Origin: Litoreibacter ponti
Lineage (GTDB): Bacteria > Pseudomonadota > Alphaproteobacteria > Rhodobacterales > Rhodobacteraceae
Direction of reading: 5' to 3'
Assembly: GCF_003054285.1 (NCBI RefSeq)
Contig: NZ_QBKS01000002.1
Span: 620,001-684,000 of the forward strand
Length of the DNA stretch: 64,000 bases
The notes beneath the pieces were generated by a model, which saw nothing but the letters and a program-made list of their open reading frames with translations, searched no databases and was not told the DNA's origin. A program made the position numbers and the translations under genes. Positions 1-9,119 of the stretch are shown in pieces (positions within the stretch are counted from its first letter, which is position 1; each line of letters starts with the position of its first letter).

Positions 1-832
1 AGATGTACCAATCGTTGACCACGAAGGCGCGGTCGAGCCACGTCTGCCCCTGGTCCAGCACGGCATTGCGGACGACGGCCGAGACCCGCGTGCCAAGGGC
101 GCGCACGTCTTCGAACAGGCGGACATTGGTGGAGATGCGCACGTCTTCGAGAAACAGCGTCGCCGTGCCTTGCCGGATATCGGTGCCGTCGCTTTGGTAG
201 ACCAGCGTGTTGATCGTGTCGATGAAGCCGAGGTTGCGGTTCAGCAGGGTTCCCCCGACCAGCGCCCCTTTCTGCCCGGCGGTGCGGACGGGCGTGGCGG
301 AATGCACGACCATGCCGCGATCCTCGACCGTGCGGTCAGTCTGCACGGCGGCCTCTGTCGGGATCAGCTGGATCGTGGTGCGGGCGGGCAGCGCGAGGGA
401 GAGGGCCGCCAGCGCGTCGAGGGTGAAGATATCCACCTCTGTGCGGGATAGCCCGTCGAGCGCATCGGCGATAATGGGCCACGCGTTGATCGACGCGCGC
501 GCCGCATCGGCTGGCACAAAGCGCAGGAAGTCGAGGCCGAGACGTTCGCGCTCGCGCTCAAGGAACGCCTCCGTGCGACCGTCCTCGAGCGCGCGGCGCA
601 GATCGTCGGAGCGAGCGACGCCGCGCAGCTCCGTCTCGGTATTGGCGAGGATGCGCTGCAGGTATTGCTCTGCGATGCGCAGGTCGGAGGCGACGTTTTC
701 GATCAGGATCGCATCGAAGCGGGCGGACCAGCGGCTGAGCCCGACGCCAAGCATAACCGGTAGTAGGACGAGCAAAGGCAGCAACGCCAGAAACAGCAGG
801 CGCACGCGGACGGATGTGAGGACCGCGCTCAT
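1..832 (-). CDS. Sensor histidine kinase, N-terminal sensory part (runs off the left edge)
   Basis: Reading the minus strand from the ATG at 832 gives about 277 codons with no stop before the edge. The start is MSAVLTSVRV, then a hydrophobic segment at about residues 10-30, then a long non-membrane region of the kind found in periplasmic Cache-type sensor domains. The kinase domains would lie beyond position 1, so the kinase assignment is inferred from this layout and from the position after TRAP transporter genes, where DctB-like sensors are common. The ATG directly follows the TAG stop of the racemase-like gene with no bases between, so it is probably translationally coupled. A chemoreceptor or a diguanylate cyclase with the same sensor fold is an alternative. 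Confidence 0.6.
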   Translation of the reverse strand, partial: MSAVLTSVRVRLLFLALLPLLVLLPVMLGVGLSRWSARFDAILIENVASDLRIAEQYLQRILANTETELRGVARSDDLRRALEDGRTEAFLERERERLGLDFLRFVPADAARASINAWPIIADALDGLSRTEVDIFTLDALAALSLALPARTTIQLIPTEAAVQTDRTVEDRGMVVHSATPVRTAGQKGALVGGTLLNRNLGFIDTINTLVYQSDGTDIRQGTATLFLEDVRISTNVRLFEDVRALGTRVSAVVRNAVLDQGQTWLDRAFVVNDWYI

Positions 833-1501
833 CTAGGTCGCGCTCAGGAAGTCGGGGTGGATCGTTCCGGGCTGCGCCGCCTCGATCAGGTCGAGGATAT
901 CGCTGACGGGCAAGCCGAACGCCTGCGCGATGGCGCGCTTGTAGGGCGGCATATTGGTGCATTCGAGCAGGATATGCCGCGTACGGTCGGTGATGTGGGG
1001 GCGGAGGGTGGCGATCAGCTCAAGCTGGGCCCGGTCGGGGTCGAGATGCGCCAGATCGCCCTCTATCACTTGGCGCAGGTGGGTGCCGGGGGCGAGGCCC
1101 ACGATTGAGGACGCAAAGCGCGGGTCAGGCAGGTGGGCGGCGTTGAGCTTGTCCGGGTCGAAGGTGCAGATCAGCAGCTCGTTTGGCGACAGATCGAGCG
1201 TCGGCAACGCCATCAGGGCGGAGCTGATAAAGTGGCGGTCGAGCGCGTCGGCGATGGTGCTTTGCCAATAGCTGAGAAAGCCGCAGGAGGTGGTGATCAG
1301 CTGGCCTTGCGCCGCCTGCGCGGCCTGCACGAAAGGCGCAATATCGATCCTGGCGGGGTCTGATGTGACGATCCGCGCCACCGCAGCACCTGGGATTTTG
1401 ACGATCTCGGGCGCGGCGCGGTAGGTCCCGACGCAACCAATATCGCCGGGGATGCGCGGGAAGGTCGTGTCGAGCTGCAAGACCGTCAGCGCGGGGGTCA
1501 T
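833..1501 (-). CDS. Asp/Glu/hydantoin racemase-family protein
   Basis: This 222-residue protein starts at the ATG that overlaps the stop of the TRAP large-subunit gene (ATGA). Longer upstream starts would run through that gene and were rejected. Two cysteines in the expected places, C73 in TTSCGF and C181 in LECTNMPPY, match the cysteine pair that deprotonates and reprotonates the alpha carbon in the PLP-independent racemase superfamily. The family also includes hydantoin racemases and maleate isomerases. Being in one operon with a D-amino-acid-dehydrogenase-like gene and a TRAP transporter, it probably interconverts an imported amino acid or related acid. The exact substrate cannot be read from sequence. 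Confidence 0.75.
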   Translation of the reverse strand: MTPALTVLQLDTTFPRIPGDIGCVGTYRAAPEIVKIPGAAVARIVTSDPARIDIAPFVQAAQAAQGQLITTSCGFLSYWQSTIADALDRHFISSALMALPTLDLSPNELLICTFDPDKLNAAHLPDPRFASSIVGLAPGTHLRQVIEGDLAHLDPDRAQLELIATLRPHITDRTRHILLECTNMPPYKRAIAQAFGLPVSDILDLIEAAQPGTIHPDFLSAT

Positions 1502-2808
1502 CCCGGGGATTGGCGGATGTTGTTGGGCAGCCATGTCGCAAGCTCCGGCCAGATCACCAAGATCACCACCATCAGCAGCATCAGGCCGACCATGGGAATG
1601 GCGGTTTTCGAGATATAGCTGATCTCGTGGCGGGTCATGCCCTGAAGCACGAAGAGGTTGAAGCCGATGGGCGGCGTCACCTGCGCCATTTCGACCACCA
1701 CGACGATGAAGATGCCGAACCAGATCACGTCGATGCCGGCCTGACGGATCATTGGCTCGACGATGGCCATAGTCAGCACCACGGACGAGATGCCGTCGAG
1801 GAACATGCCGAGGATAATATAGAACACCGTCAGCGCCGCGATGAGCGTGATGGGGGACAGGTTCATCTCGTCGATCCATGCGGCGAGTGCGCGTGGTAAT
1901 CCGGTGAAGCCCATCGACAGCGACAGGAAGGCCGCGCCCATCAGGATCAGCGCGATCATGGCAGAGGTGCGCGTGGCGCCCATAAGGCTTGCGCCGAAGG
2001 TTTCCAACGTCAGGGAGCGTTGAAACGCGGCCAGCGTCAGGGAGCCGAGCACGCCGACGGCGGCGGCCTCGGTCGCGGTAGCCCAGCCGAAATACATCGA
2101 GCCGATGACCGCGAAGACCAGCAGCAAAACCGGGATCAGGAAGCGGCTTTCGGCCAGCATCTCGCCCAGCGACATGGACGGCTCGGGCGCGGGGCGCTGA
2201 CCCGGTTTGATGAAATGCCAGGCGATGATGTAGGACATGAACAGACCCGCCAGCACGAGGCCGGGGATGATGCCCGCCATGAACAGCTTGATGATGCTCT
2301 CATTGATCGAGACGCCGTAGACGATCAGCGTCAGGGATGGCGGGATCATCAGGCCCAGCGTGGCCGCCCCCGCGAGCGTGCCTACGATCATGTATTCGGG
2401 GTAGCCGCGCGCGCGCAGCTCCGGGATCGACATCTTGCCCACCGTGGTCAGCGTGGCCGCTGATGAGCCGGAGACGGCAGCGAAGATCGTGCAGCCAGCG
2501 ATGTTCGTGTGCAGCAGGCCGCCGGGCAGCCAGCGCATCCACGGTGCGAGGCCGCGGAACATGTCTTGGCTCAGCCGGGTGCGGTAGAGGATTTCGCCCA
2601 TCCAGATGAACAGCGGCAAGGCGGTGAGCGTCCAGCTGGAGGACGAGGTCCAGATCATGGTGATCATCGCGTCGCCTGCGGGGCGGGAGGTGAAGAGCTC
2701 CAACCCGACCCATGCCACGCCCATGAGCGCGAGACCGATCCAGATGGAGCTGCCGAGCAGCGCGAACAGGACGAAGAGGAAGACGATCGTGGCGTAGGCT
2801 TCGGTCAT
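1498..2808 (-). CDS. TRAP transporter large permease subunit (DctM family)
   Basis: A 436-residue, very hydrophobic protein with about 12 predicted membrane segments, typical of the DctM family that forms the Na+-coupled translocation channel. Conserved stretches seen include IAGCTIFAAVSGSSAATLTTVG, close to the family signature, and FLDGISSVVLTMAIVEP. The start MTEAYATIVFL was chosen because it overlaps the small-subunit stop by four bases (ATGA). An in-frame start 63 bases upstream would add a charged tail from the preceding gene. It works with the small subunit and receptor encoded just upstream in the same operon. Confidence 0.93.
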   Translation of the reverse strand: MTEAYATIVFLFVLFALLGSSIWIGLALMGVAWVGLELFTSRPAGDAMITMIWTSSSSWTLTALPLFIWMGEILYRTRLSQDMFRGLAPWMRWLPGGLLHTNIAGCTIFAAVSGSSAATLTTVGKMSIPELRARGYPEYMIVGTLAGAATLGLMIPPSLTLIVYGVSINESIIKLFMAGIIPGLVLAGLFMSYIIAWHFIKPGQRPAPEPSMSLGEMLAESRFLIPVLLLVFAVIGSMYFGWATATEAAAVGVLGSLTLAAFQRSLTLETFGASLMGATRTSAMIALILMGAAFLSLSMGFTGLPRALAAWIDEMNLSPITLIAALTVFYIILGMFLDGISSVVLTMAIVEPMIRQAGIDVIWFGIFIVVVVEMAQVTPPIGFNLFVLQGMTRHEISYISKTAIPMVGLMLLMVVILVIWPELATWLPNNIRQSPG

Positions 2809-3518
2809 TCGACGGCCTCCGCTTCGATGGGATTTCTGCCGGTGATCAGCATCCGGTAGAGCGTGTCCCACAGCGCCACGGCCAGCAGTACGGTGCCGAT
2901 GGACATGGCAAGCTGTGGCACCCAGACGGGGGTGTAGACCAGCTCTGACGTGCTTTCAGACATCGCCGCGCCCCATTCGCCGGGGGCGCGGGCGGGCAGG
3001 CTGAGCAGTGTGACCAGCCATTCGGGGATCTGGTCCTGGCCTTGCGTGCGGTCATTGAGCATCTCGGAGAAGATGTTGGTCTTGATGGCGTAGCGCGCGA
3101 AATAGGTCGCGATCACCGCCGCGCCGAACACGGCGAAGACGTCGAGCCAGCGGTGCAGAAACGGATGGATGTTCAACAGGATCGACACGCGGATATGCGC
3201 GCCGCGGGTCAGCGCGTGGGCCAGCGCGAAGAAGGATGTCGCGGCCATGGCGTAGCCTGCGAACTCTGTCGTGCCGGGCAAGGCGACGCTGGTCCAGCGG
3301 GCCACCATGCCCGCCACGATCAGCGCGAGGATCGTGCACATGAAGAAGGCCGCGACCATGCCGGACGCGAAATACAGCCCATCCAGCAGCCGCCACAGCG
3401 GGCGCAACACGCGCTCAAGCCGGGGGCCTGCGATCAGGCAGGCAATGGCGATTAGGCTGGGAAAGACAAACAGCCATGCCCAAAGCGGCAGGCCAAGGAC
3501 CGGGGACCAGTCGCGCAT
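2805..3518 (-). CDS. TRAP transporter small permease subunit (DctQ family)
   Basis: A 237-residue protein with four to five hydrophobic segments, slightly longer than the usual 160-230 residues of DctQ proteins. It has the DctQ-type core around FAGYAMAATSFFALAHALTR followed by GAHIRVSILL, which fits the conserved small-subunit membrane pair. Its stop overlaps the start of the large-subunit gene by four bases. It is separated from the receptor gene by 58 bases containing a strong stem-loop. It bridges the periplasmic receptor to the large subunit in the inner membrane. Confidence 0.9.
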   Translation of the reverse strand: MRDWSPVLGLPLWAWLFVFPSLIAIACLIAGPRLERVLRPLWRLLDGLYFASGMVAAFFMCTILALIVAGMVARWTSVALPGTTEFAGYAMAATSFFALAHALTRGAHIRVSILLNIHPFLHRWLDVFAVFGAAVIATYFARYAIKTNIFSEMLNDRTQGQDQIPEWLVTLLSLPARAPGEWGAAMSESTSELVYTPVWVPQLAMSIGTVLLAVALWDTLYRMLITGRNPIEAEAVE

Positions 3519-3544
3519 CAGATCATGTCCTTAGAAAGAGGATC

Positions 3545-3568
3545 GGCCAGCCCCGCGTGAGGCTGGCC
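3545..3568 (-). promoter_or_regulatory. Intercistronic stem-loop between TRAP receptor and membrane-subunit genes
   Basis: GGCCAGCC and GGCTGGCC form an 8-bp perfect stem around an 8-base loop, directly after the receptor stop and before the small-subunit start. No T-run follows it on the minus strand, so it looks like an mRNA-stabilising or partly attenuating hairpin that raises receptor over membrane-subunit expression, not a full terminator. Confidence 0.6.
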
Positions 3569-3576
3569 GCGCCAGA

Positions 3577-4551
3577 TTAGTTGGCGTTGTAGGCGTCGAG
3601 GATCGCCTGGCCGTCAGCCCCGGCTTCCTCAAGCCACTGGGCCGTCATCTTCTCGCCGATCGTTTCGAGCTCTGCGAGGAAGTCCGGACCGGCGTCCTCA
3701 ACGGTCATGCCGTTCTTGGCGAGTTCCTCGAAGTAGAAATCCGACAGCTCGGCAGATCTGGCGGCACAGCTCTCGGCCGTCTCGTCGGCGGCTTTCTGCA
3801 TGCCGGCGCGCACCTCGTCAGACAGCCCTTCCCACGCTTGGGTGTTGACCATCACGTAGTTGCGCGGCAGCCAGGCGTTGACCTTGTAGTAGTGGGTCAG
3901 ATGCTCCCACACCTTGCGGTCGTAACCGGTGGAGCCTGACGAGATGAAGGCCGACGCCACACCGGTGGCCAGCGCCTGAGACAGCTCGGCGGCTTCGATC
4001 TGAACGGGGATCATGCCCAGCTCTTCAGCGAAAGTGGCCGTCGCGGAGTTGTAGGAGCGGAACTTGACGCCTTGGGTGTCAGCGGAGCTGTTGACCTCTT
4101 TGGCAAAATAGAAGCCCTGACCCGGCCACGGGCAGGTGTAGAGCGCCACGAGGTTCAGATCGGCCAGCTGCGCGTTGACCTTGTCGCGGGCGGCTTCCCA
4201 CAGCTTGGCATTCTCTTCGTAGCTGGTTGCGATGAACGGCAGGTTGTCCCAGCCCAGCAGCGGGGCCTCGTTGGCATGGGCAGACATGAAGCGCTCGCCG
4301 ATATTGACCTGACCGGTCTGGATCGCGCGCTTGATGTCGCCGCCGCCAAACAGCGAGCCGCCGGGATGCACGGTGATGTTGATCGCGCCGTCGGTGTATT
4401 CGGCCACCTTCTCGGCAAAGATAACGCCCTGTTCAGAGTGGAAGTTGGTGGCCGCATAGGCCATCGGCATGTCCCAGTTCTGCGCGTGGCCGTCGGCGAA
4501 GGCCGCTGTGGCCGCGAGCGCGGAGGCTGCGAAAGTTGCAGTGAATTTCAT
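3577..4551 (-). CDS. TRAP transporter periplasmic receptor (DctP family)
   Basis: A 324-residue protein with a signal peptide (MKFTATFAASALAATAAFADG), the usual length and order of DctP/TeaA-type receptors. Family features include the GGSLFGGGDIKRAIQTGQV stretch and the FRSYNSATATFAEELGMIPVQI region that holds the conserved ligand-binding arginine (KFRSY). That arginine normally salt-bridges the carboxylate of the ligand, so an organic acid or amino acid is the expected substrate. The next gene upstream is an amino-acid dehydrogenase 21 bases away, and the membrane subunits follow downstream. Confidence 0.92.
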   Translation of the reverse strand: MKFTATFAASALAATAAFADGHAQNWDMPMAYAATNFHSEQGVIFAEKVAEYTDGAINITVHPGGSLFGGGDIKRAIQTGQVNIGERFMSAHANEAPLLGWDNLPFIATSYEENAKLWEAARDKVNAQLADLNLVALYTCPWPGQGFYFAKEVNSSADTQGVKFRSYNSATATFAEELGMIPVQIEAAELSQALATGVASAFISSGSTGYDRKVWEHLTHYYKVNAWLPRNYVMVNTQAWEGLSDEVRAGMQKAADETAESCAARSAELSDFYFEELAKNGMTVEDAGPDFLAELETIGEKMTAQWLEEAGADGQAILDAYNAN

Positions 4552-4572
4552 GGAGTTCTCCCAGGTTGGCAG

Positions 4573-5823
4573 TCACCGCGCTTTGGCGGCATATTTTTGC
4601 GGGTCGAACGGGGAAAGATCCATATTGGGGGCCTCCCCCCGCACGAGGTCCGCGATGATCCGACCCGTTTTGGGCCCACCTGTCAACCCAACGTGCTGAT
4701 GACCGAAGGCGGAATAACTGCGCCCCTGCGCGGTGTTGGCGCCGATCAGGGGCAAACTGTCAGCGGGCGCAGGGCGGTGGCCCATCCATTCGACGATCCG
4801 GTCATAGGTGATGCCGGGTAGCAATTTCGCCGCCTCGCGCTTCATCAGATCGAGCGGCGCGCGGCTTGCGCCTGCGTCGAGCCCGCCGAACTCGATGACG
4901 CCCGCCAGCCTGATGCGGCCCTCCATGGGCGTCATCACGAACTTGCCGGAAGCGACCATCATCGGGTTTTTTGGCATCTGGGACGGGTTCACCAGCTCGA
5001 TGTGATAGCCGCGCTCGCTTTCAAAGGGGACGGTCACACCCAGCTTGTGGGCGATGGCCTTTGACCACGGCCCCAGCGCGAAAACGATGGTGTCGGCGCG
5101 CATCTCGCCCTGATCGGTCACGAGGGCCGTGATGTCGCCGCCGTCCATTTCGAGGTCCTCGATGGTTGCGAGTTTCAGCGTGCCGCCCTGATCCACAAAG
5201 TGATCGGCCAGCGCCTTCACATATGCGCCGGGGTCAGAGATGCGGCCATGGTTCTTGCAGCGCACGACCACCTCGAAGGCGTCGCCAAAGATCGGGTCGG
5301 TGGCGTGATACTCTGCGCCATCGACCACCTCGAACACGACGCCCGCGGCGCGGCGCTTGGACCAGGCGTAGGCGTCGGCCTCGAACATCGCGCGGGTCTG
5401 GTAGCCGAAGCAGTAATCCTCCAGCCCGATGAACTTTTCCGCGCCTGTGCCCTTTGCCAGGGCAAGATGCTGATCGACGCTGTCATGCAACAGCGAGCCC
5501 ATAGCGCGCCCGTAGAGGTCCACATGCGCGTCCGTGGCATAGGACATGTACCGGCGCAGAAAGGGCAGAAGCTTCGGCAGGTACGACCAGCGCAGGAAAA
5601 GCGGCGCATTGCGATCGAACAGCATGCCCGGCGCCTTGCGCAGAAGCCCCGGAACGGTGACCGGCACCACCGCCCCCGCGGCCAGCACGCCCGCATTGCC
5701 GTGGCTGGTGCCAGAGGCCGGGCCCGCCCGGTCCACGATAGTGACGTCAAACCCCGCGCGCTGCAGCCAGATGGCGCAGGACACGCCGACGATCCCTGCG
5801 CCCGCCACGATGACCTTTTTCAT
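4573..5823 (-). CDS. FAD-dependent D-amino-acid dehydrogenase / oxidoreductase (DadA-like)
   Basis: A 416-residue DAO-family flavoprotein. The N-terminus VIVAGAGIVGVSCAIWL is the dinucleotide-binding GxGxxG fold. The C-terminus has GHQHVGLTGGPKTGRIIADL, the second FAD contact typical of DadA. There is no signal peptide, so it acts at the cytoplasmic face. It is the first gene of the TRAP operon and probably oxidises the imported compound to a 2-oxo acid, passing electrons to the respiratory chain. Sarcosine, hydroxyproline or other secondary amines are alternative substrates, since the family is broad. Confidence 0.85.
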   Translation of the reverse strand: MKKVIVAGAGIVGVSCAIWLQRAGFDVTIVDRAGPASGTSHGNAGVLAAGAVVPVTVPGLLRKAPGMLFDRNAPLFLRWSYLPKLLPFLRRYMSYATDAHVDLYGRAMGSLLHDSVDQHLALAKGTGAEKFIGLEDYCFGYQTRAMFEADAYAWSKRRAAGVVFEVVDGAEYHATDPIFGDAFEVVVRCKNHGRISDPGAYVKALADHFVDQGGTLKLATIEDLEMDGGDITALVTDQGEMRADTIVFALGPWSKAIAHKLGVTVPFESERGYHIELVNPSQMPKNPMMVASGKFVMTPMEGRIRLAGVIEFGGLDAGASRAPLDLMKREAAKLLPGITYDRIVEWMGHRPAPADSLPLIGANTAQGRSYSAFGHQHVGLTGGPKTGRIIADLVRGEAPNMDLSPFDPQKYAAKAR

Positions 5824-5881
5824 GCGCTCCCCCTTCAGATGCGGCCAACCCTCGTGAATCGCGCGCGCTCATTCAACCACG

Positions 5882-5915
5882 AAAAAGGGCGCCCCACTTG
5901 AAGTGGGGCGCCCTT
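5882..5915 (-). terminator. Rho-independent terminator of katG
   Basis: A 15-base perfect inverted repeat (AAGGGCGCCCCACTT and its complement, one base apart) is followed on the minus strand by a run of T residues. It lies 22 bases beyond the katG stop and before the start of the dadA-like operon, so it separates the two transcripts. Confidence 0.9.
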
Positions 5916-5937
5916 CTTTGTTCTTGTAAGAGACGAC

Positions 5938-8118
5938 TTACTCCAGATCGAAGCGGTCGTTCTCCATCACCTTGACCCAGGCGGCCACGAAGTCCGTGAC
6001 GAACTTCTCTTCCGCATCAGAAGCCGCGTACACTTCCGTCAACGCGCGCAGCTGCGAGTTGGAGCCGAAGATCAGGTCCACGCCGGTGGCGGTGTACTTG
6101 GTCTCGCCGGTGGCGCGGTCGGTGCCCTCGTAGGCGTTGTCGCCCGTGGGCGCCCACTTGATGCGCAGGTCCAGCAGGGTCTTGAAGAAGTCCCGGTTCA
6201 GCGTGCCCGGCGCGTCGGTAAAGATGCCGTTCTGCGAGCCGTCGGCATTGGTACCGATGGAGCGCAGACCACCGACCAGCACCGTCATTTCAGGCGCGGA
6301 CAGTCCAAGGAAGTTGGCCCGCTCGACCAGAAGCTCGGGCGCCTCCCGCAGATGCGGGCCTTTGAGGTAGTTGCGGAAGCCGTCAAAGGTCGGCTCCAGC
6401 GGCGCGAAGCTGTCGGCATCGGTCATCTCGTCCGTCGCGTCGCCCCGGCCCGGGGTGAACGGCACGGTGATGTCATGCCCGGTCTCCTTGGCCGCAAGCT
6501 CGACGCCTACGCCACCGGCCAGAACGATCACATCCGCGAGCGACACGGGCTTGCCGAAGTCGCCGCGCACCTGCTCGAGCTTGTCGAGGATGCCTGCCAG
6601 CTCTGCCGGGCGGTTGACCTCCCAGTCCTTTTGCGGTGCGAGGCGGATGCGGGCGCCGTTGGCCCCGCCGCGCATATCGGTCTGGCGGTAGGTCGCGGCA
6701 GAGGCCCAAGCGGTCTGCACCATGTCCGCCACCGAGATACCGGAGGCCGCGATGTGGTTCTTCAGCTCGGCCACATCCGCATCCGACAGGGTGTAATCGG
6801 GCGTGGGGATCGGGTCCTGCCACAACTCGGGCTCGGCCGGAACTTCCTTGCCCAGACCACGCACGTAGGGGCCCATGTCGCGGTGGCACAGCTTGTACCA
6901 GGCGCGGGCGAAGGCGCGGCCGAACTCCTCGGGGTTCTCATGGAAGCGCTTTGATATCTTGTTGTAGGCCGGGTCCTCGCGCAGGGCGAGGTCGGTGGTG
7001 AACATCACCGGCGCGTGGCTTTTGTCGGGGTTGTGGGCGTCCGGCACGGTGCCTTTGGCCTCCGGGTTCTTTGGGGTCCACTGATGCGCGCCCGCGGGGC
7101 TTTTGGTCAGCTCCCAATCGTAGTTGAACAGGTTGTCGAAGTAGCTGTTGTCCCACGCAATCGGATTGTTGGTCCACGCACCTTCAAGGCCGGACGAGAT
7201 CGTGTCCTCGCCGTTGCCGATCCCGTGCTTGGAGATCCAGCCCATACCCATCGCTTCCATCGGGGCGCCCTCTGGCTCCGGCCCGACATTGCTGTCCGGG
7301 GCCGCGCCATGGGCCTTTCCGAAGGTGTGACCACCGGCGATCAGCGCGACGGTCTCTTCGTCGTTCATCGCCATCCGGCCAAAGGTCTCGCGAATGTCGC
7401 GGGCAGAAGCGCGCGGGTCCGGGTTGCCGTTGGGGCCTTCAGGGTTGACGTAGATCAGACCCATCTGCACGGCGCCCAGATGGCCTTCCAGCTCGCGGTC
7501 GCCACTGTAGCGCTCGTCGGCGAGCCACTCGCCCTCGGGGCCCCAGTAGATGTCCTCTTCCGGCTCCCAGATATCGGCACGGCCCCCGGCGAAACCGAAC
7601 GTCTCCAGCCCCATGCTCTCGATCGCGACATTGCCGGTCAGGATCATCAGGTCGGCCCAGGACAGATTCTGGCCGTACTTCTCCTTGATCGGCCAAAGCA
7701 GCTGGCGCGCCTTGTCGAGGTTGACGTTGTCGGGCCAGCTGTTGAGCGGCGCAAAGCGCTGCGATCCGGCCCCCGCGCCGCCGCGACCATCACCGATGCG
7801 GTAGGTGCCGGCGGAGTGCCATGCCATGCGAATGAAGAACGGGCCGTAGTGGCCGTAATCGGCGGGCCACCATTCCTGACTGTCGGTCATCAGGGCGCGC
7901 AGGTCCTCTTTCACTGCGTCGAGATCAAGCTCCAGAAATGCTTCGCGGTAGTCGAAATCGTTGCCCAGCGGGTTGCCGCGCGGATTATTCTGGTGCAGCG
8001 GCTTCAGGCTCAGCTGGTTCGGCCACCAGCGGTGGTTCGCGGTTGTGCCGACGCTGCTGTGCTTGTGCGCGCCACCCATGACTGGGCATTTGCCTACCTT
8101 TTCGACGGGTCCGTCCAT
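5938..8118 (-). CDS. katG: Bifunctional catalase-peroxidase KatG
   Basis: A 726-residue protein, full length for class I catalase-peroxidases, which detoxify hydrogen peroxide and use organic donors as peroxidases. The distal haem triad is visible as R97, W100 and H101 in FIRMAWHSAGTYR. The proximal histidine is in GGHTFGKAHG. MGLIYVNPEGPNG carries the tyrosine of the Met-Tyr-Trp covalent adduct needed for catalase activity. The duplicated, haem-less C-terminal half is present. The start is preceded by GGAG at proper spacing. It is transcribed divergently from oxyR, the expected regulator. Confidence 0.98.
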   Translation of the reverse strand: MDGPVEKVGKCPVMGGAHKHSSVGTTANHRWWPNQLSLKPLHQNNPRGNPLGNDFDYREAFLELDLDAVKEDLRALMTDSQEWWPADYGHYGPFFIRMAWHSAGTYRIGDGRGGAGAGSQRFAPLNSWPDNVNLDKARQLLWPIKEKYGQNLSWADLMILTGNVAIESMGLETFGFAGGRADIWEPEEDIYWGPEGEWLADERYSGDRELEGHLGAVQMGLIYVNPEGPNGNPDPRASARDIRETFGRMAMNDEETVALIAGGHTFGKAHGAAPDSNVGPEPEGAPMEAMGMGWISKHGIGNGEDTISSGLEGAWTNNPIAWDNSYFDNLFNYDWELTKSPAGAHQWTPKNPEAKGTVPDAHNPDKSHAPVMFTTDLALREDPAYNKISKRFHENPEEFGRAFARAWYKLCHRDMGPYVRGLGKEVPAEPELWQDPIPTPDYTLSDADVAELKNHIAASGISVADMVQTAWASAATYRQTDMRGGANGARIRLAPQKDWEVNRPAELAGILDKLEQVRGDFGKPVSLADVIVLAGGVGVELAAKETGHDITVPFTPGRGDATDEMTDADSFAPLEPTFDGFRNYLKGPHLREAPELLVERANFLGLSAPEMTVLVGGLRSIGTNADGSQNGIFTDAPGTLNRDFFKTLLDLRIKWAPTGDNAYEGTDRATGETKYTATGVDLIFGSNSQLRALTEVYAASDAEEKFVTDFVAAWVKVMENDRFDLE

Positions 8119-8215
8119 GGTGATCTCCGATCCTGATTGGGTGAATGTGGAATGGTTCTAAGGTGACATACCAACCGCGCCCCATTAGATGAAGTTGTAT
8201 TTTCTGATGATGTCG

Positions 8216-8230
8216 ATAGGAAAAACCTAT
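8216..8230. promoter_or_regulatory. OxyR-type operator overlapping the oxyR start codon
   Basis: ATAG, seven bases, then CTAT form a palindrome that matches the core of the OxyR recognition element (ATAG-N7-CTAT). It sits in the 110-base katG-oxyR divergent region and its last two bases are the A and T of the oxyR ATG. Binding there could repress oxyR and activate katG. A second adjacent motif of the full four-half-site element is not clear. Confidence 0.6.
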
Positions 8231-9119
8231 GGCGCAGGTGACACTCAAACAATTGCGATACTTCGAAGCCCTCGCTTTGCAGGGCCATTTCGGGCGCGCG
8301 GCGGATATCTGCTCGATCTCGCAGCCCGCCTTGTCGGTGCAGATCAAGGACTTGGAGCACGCGCTTGGCGCGCAGCTGTTCGAGCGTGGCCCGCGTGAAG
8401 TGCGCCTGACCAGTCTGGGAGAGCAGATGGCCGGGCGCATCGGCGACATTCTGCGCGCCGTTGACGAGCTGGGCGACGTGGCACGGGCCGCATCGCACGG
8501 CCTCGCCGGGCGGCTGCGCATCGGGGTGATTCCCACGGTCGCGCCCTATCTGCTGCCGCGGGTCATCCAGACCCTGTCTAAGGCCCACCCGGAGGTCGAT
8601 CTGCATATCCGCGAGACCATGACGCCGCGGCTGATCAAGGAGCTGAGCGAGGGGCGCATCGACACCGCCATCGTCGCCCTGCCCGTCTCGGAGCCCGCAT
8701 TTTCCGAAGTCGAGCTGTTCACGGAACGCTTCGTGCTCGTGCGCCCCGGTGCGGACCGCGACAAGCCCGTGCCGTCGCCCGAGGCGCTGCGCGAGATGCG
8801 GCTCTTGCTGCTTGAGGAAGGCCACTGCTTCCGCGATCAGGCCTTGTCCTTTTGCAACCTGACGACGGCGGCCCCACCGCGCGAGATGCTCGATGGCAGC
8901 TCCTTGTCGACATTGGTGCAGATGGTGAATGTGGGCGTCGGCGTCACCCTGATCCCGGAGATGGCGCTGGAGATCGAGACGCAATCGGCGCAGGTCTCCG
9001 TCGCCCGCTTCCCGGAGCCGCAGCCACGGCGCAGCATCGGAATGATCTGGCGCAAGACCAGCCCGATGGCGGCCCAACTGGCGCAGCTGTCAGAAATCGT
9101 GCGCGAGGCGGCTAGATAA
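8229..9119 (+). CDS. oxyR: Peroxide-sensing LysR-type regulator OxyR
   Basis: A 296-residue LysR-family protein with an N-terminal winged helix (LKQLRYFEALALQGHFGRAA, then SISQPALSVQIKDLE). The effector domain carries C200 and C209 in EEGHCFRDQALSFC, the same spacing as C199 and C208 of E. coli OxyR, which form the peroxide-induced disulfide. Together with divergent katG this makes OxyR a firm call. The last eight bases overlap the end of the convergent aminotransferase gene. Confidence 0.96.
   Translation: MAQVTLKQLRYFEALALQGHFGRAADICSISQPALSVQIKDLEHALGAQLFERGPREVRLTSLGEQMAGRIGDILRAVDELGDVARAASHGLAGRLRIGVIPTVAPYLLPRVIQTLSKAHPEVDLHIRETMTPRLIKELSEGRIDTAIVALPVSEPAFSEVELFTERFVLVRPGADRDKPVPSPEALREMRLLLLEEGHCFRDQALSFCNLTTAAPPREMLDGSSLSTLVQMVNVGVGVTLIPEMALEIETQSAQVSVARFPEPQPRRSIGMIWRKTSPMAAQLAQLSEIVREAAR

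Noticed and set aside
7015..8136. A 373-codon plus-strand frame
   Set aside because: Antisense to katG, which is certain from its haem motifs.
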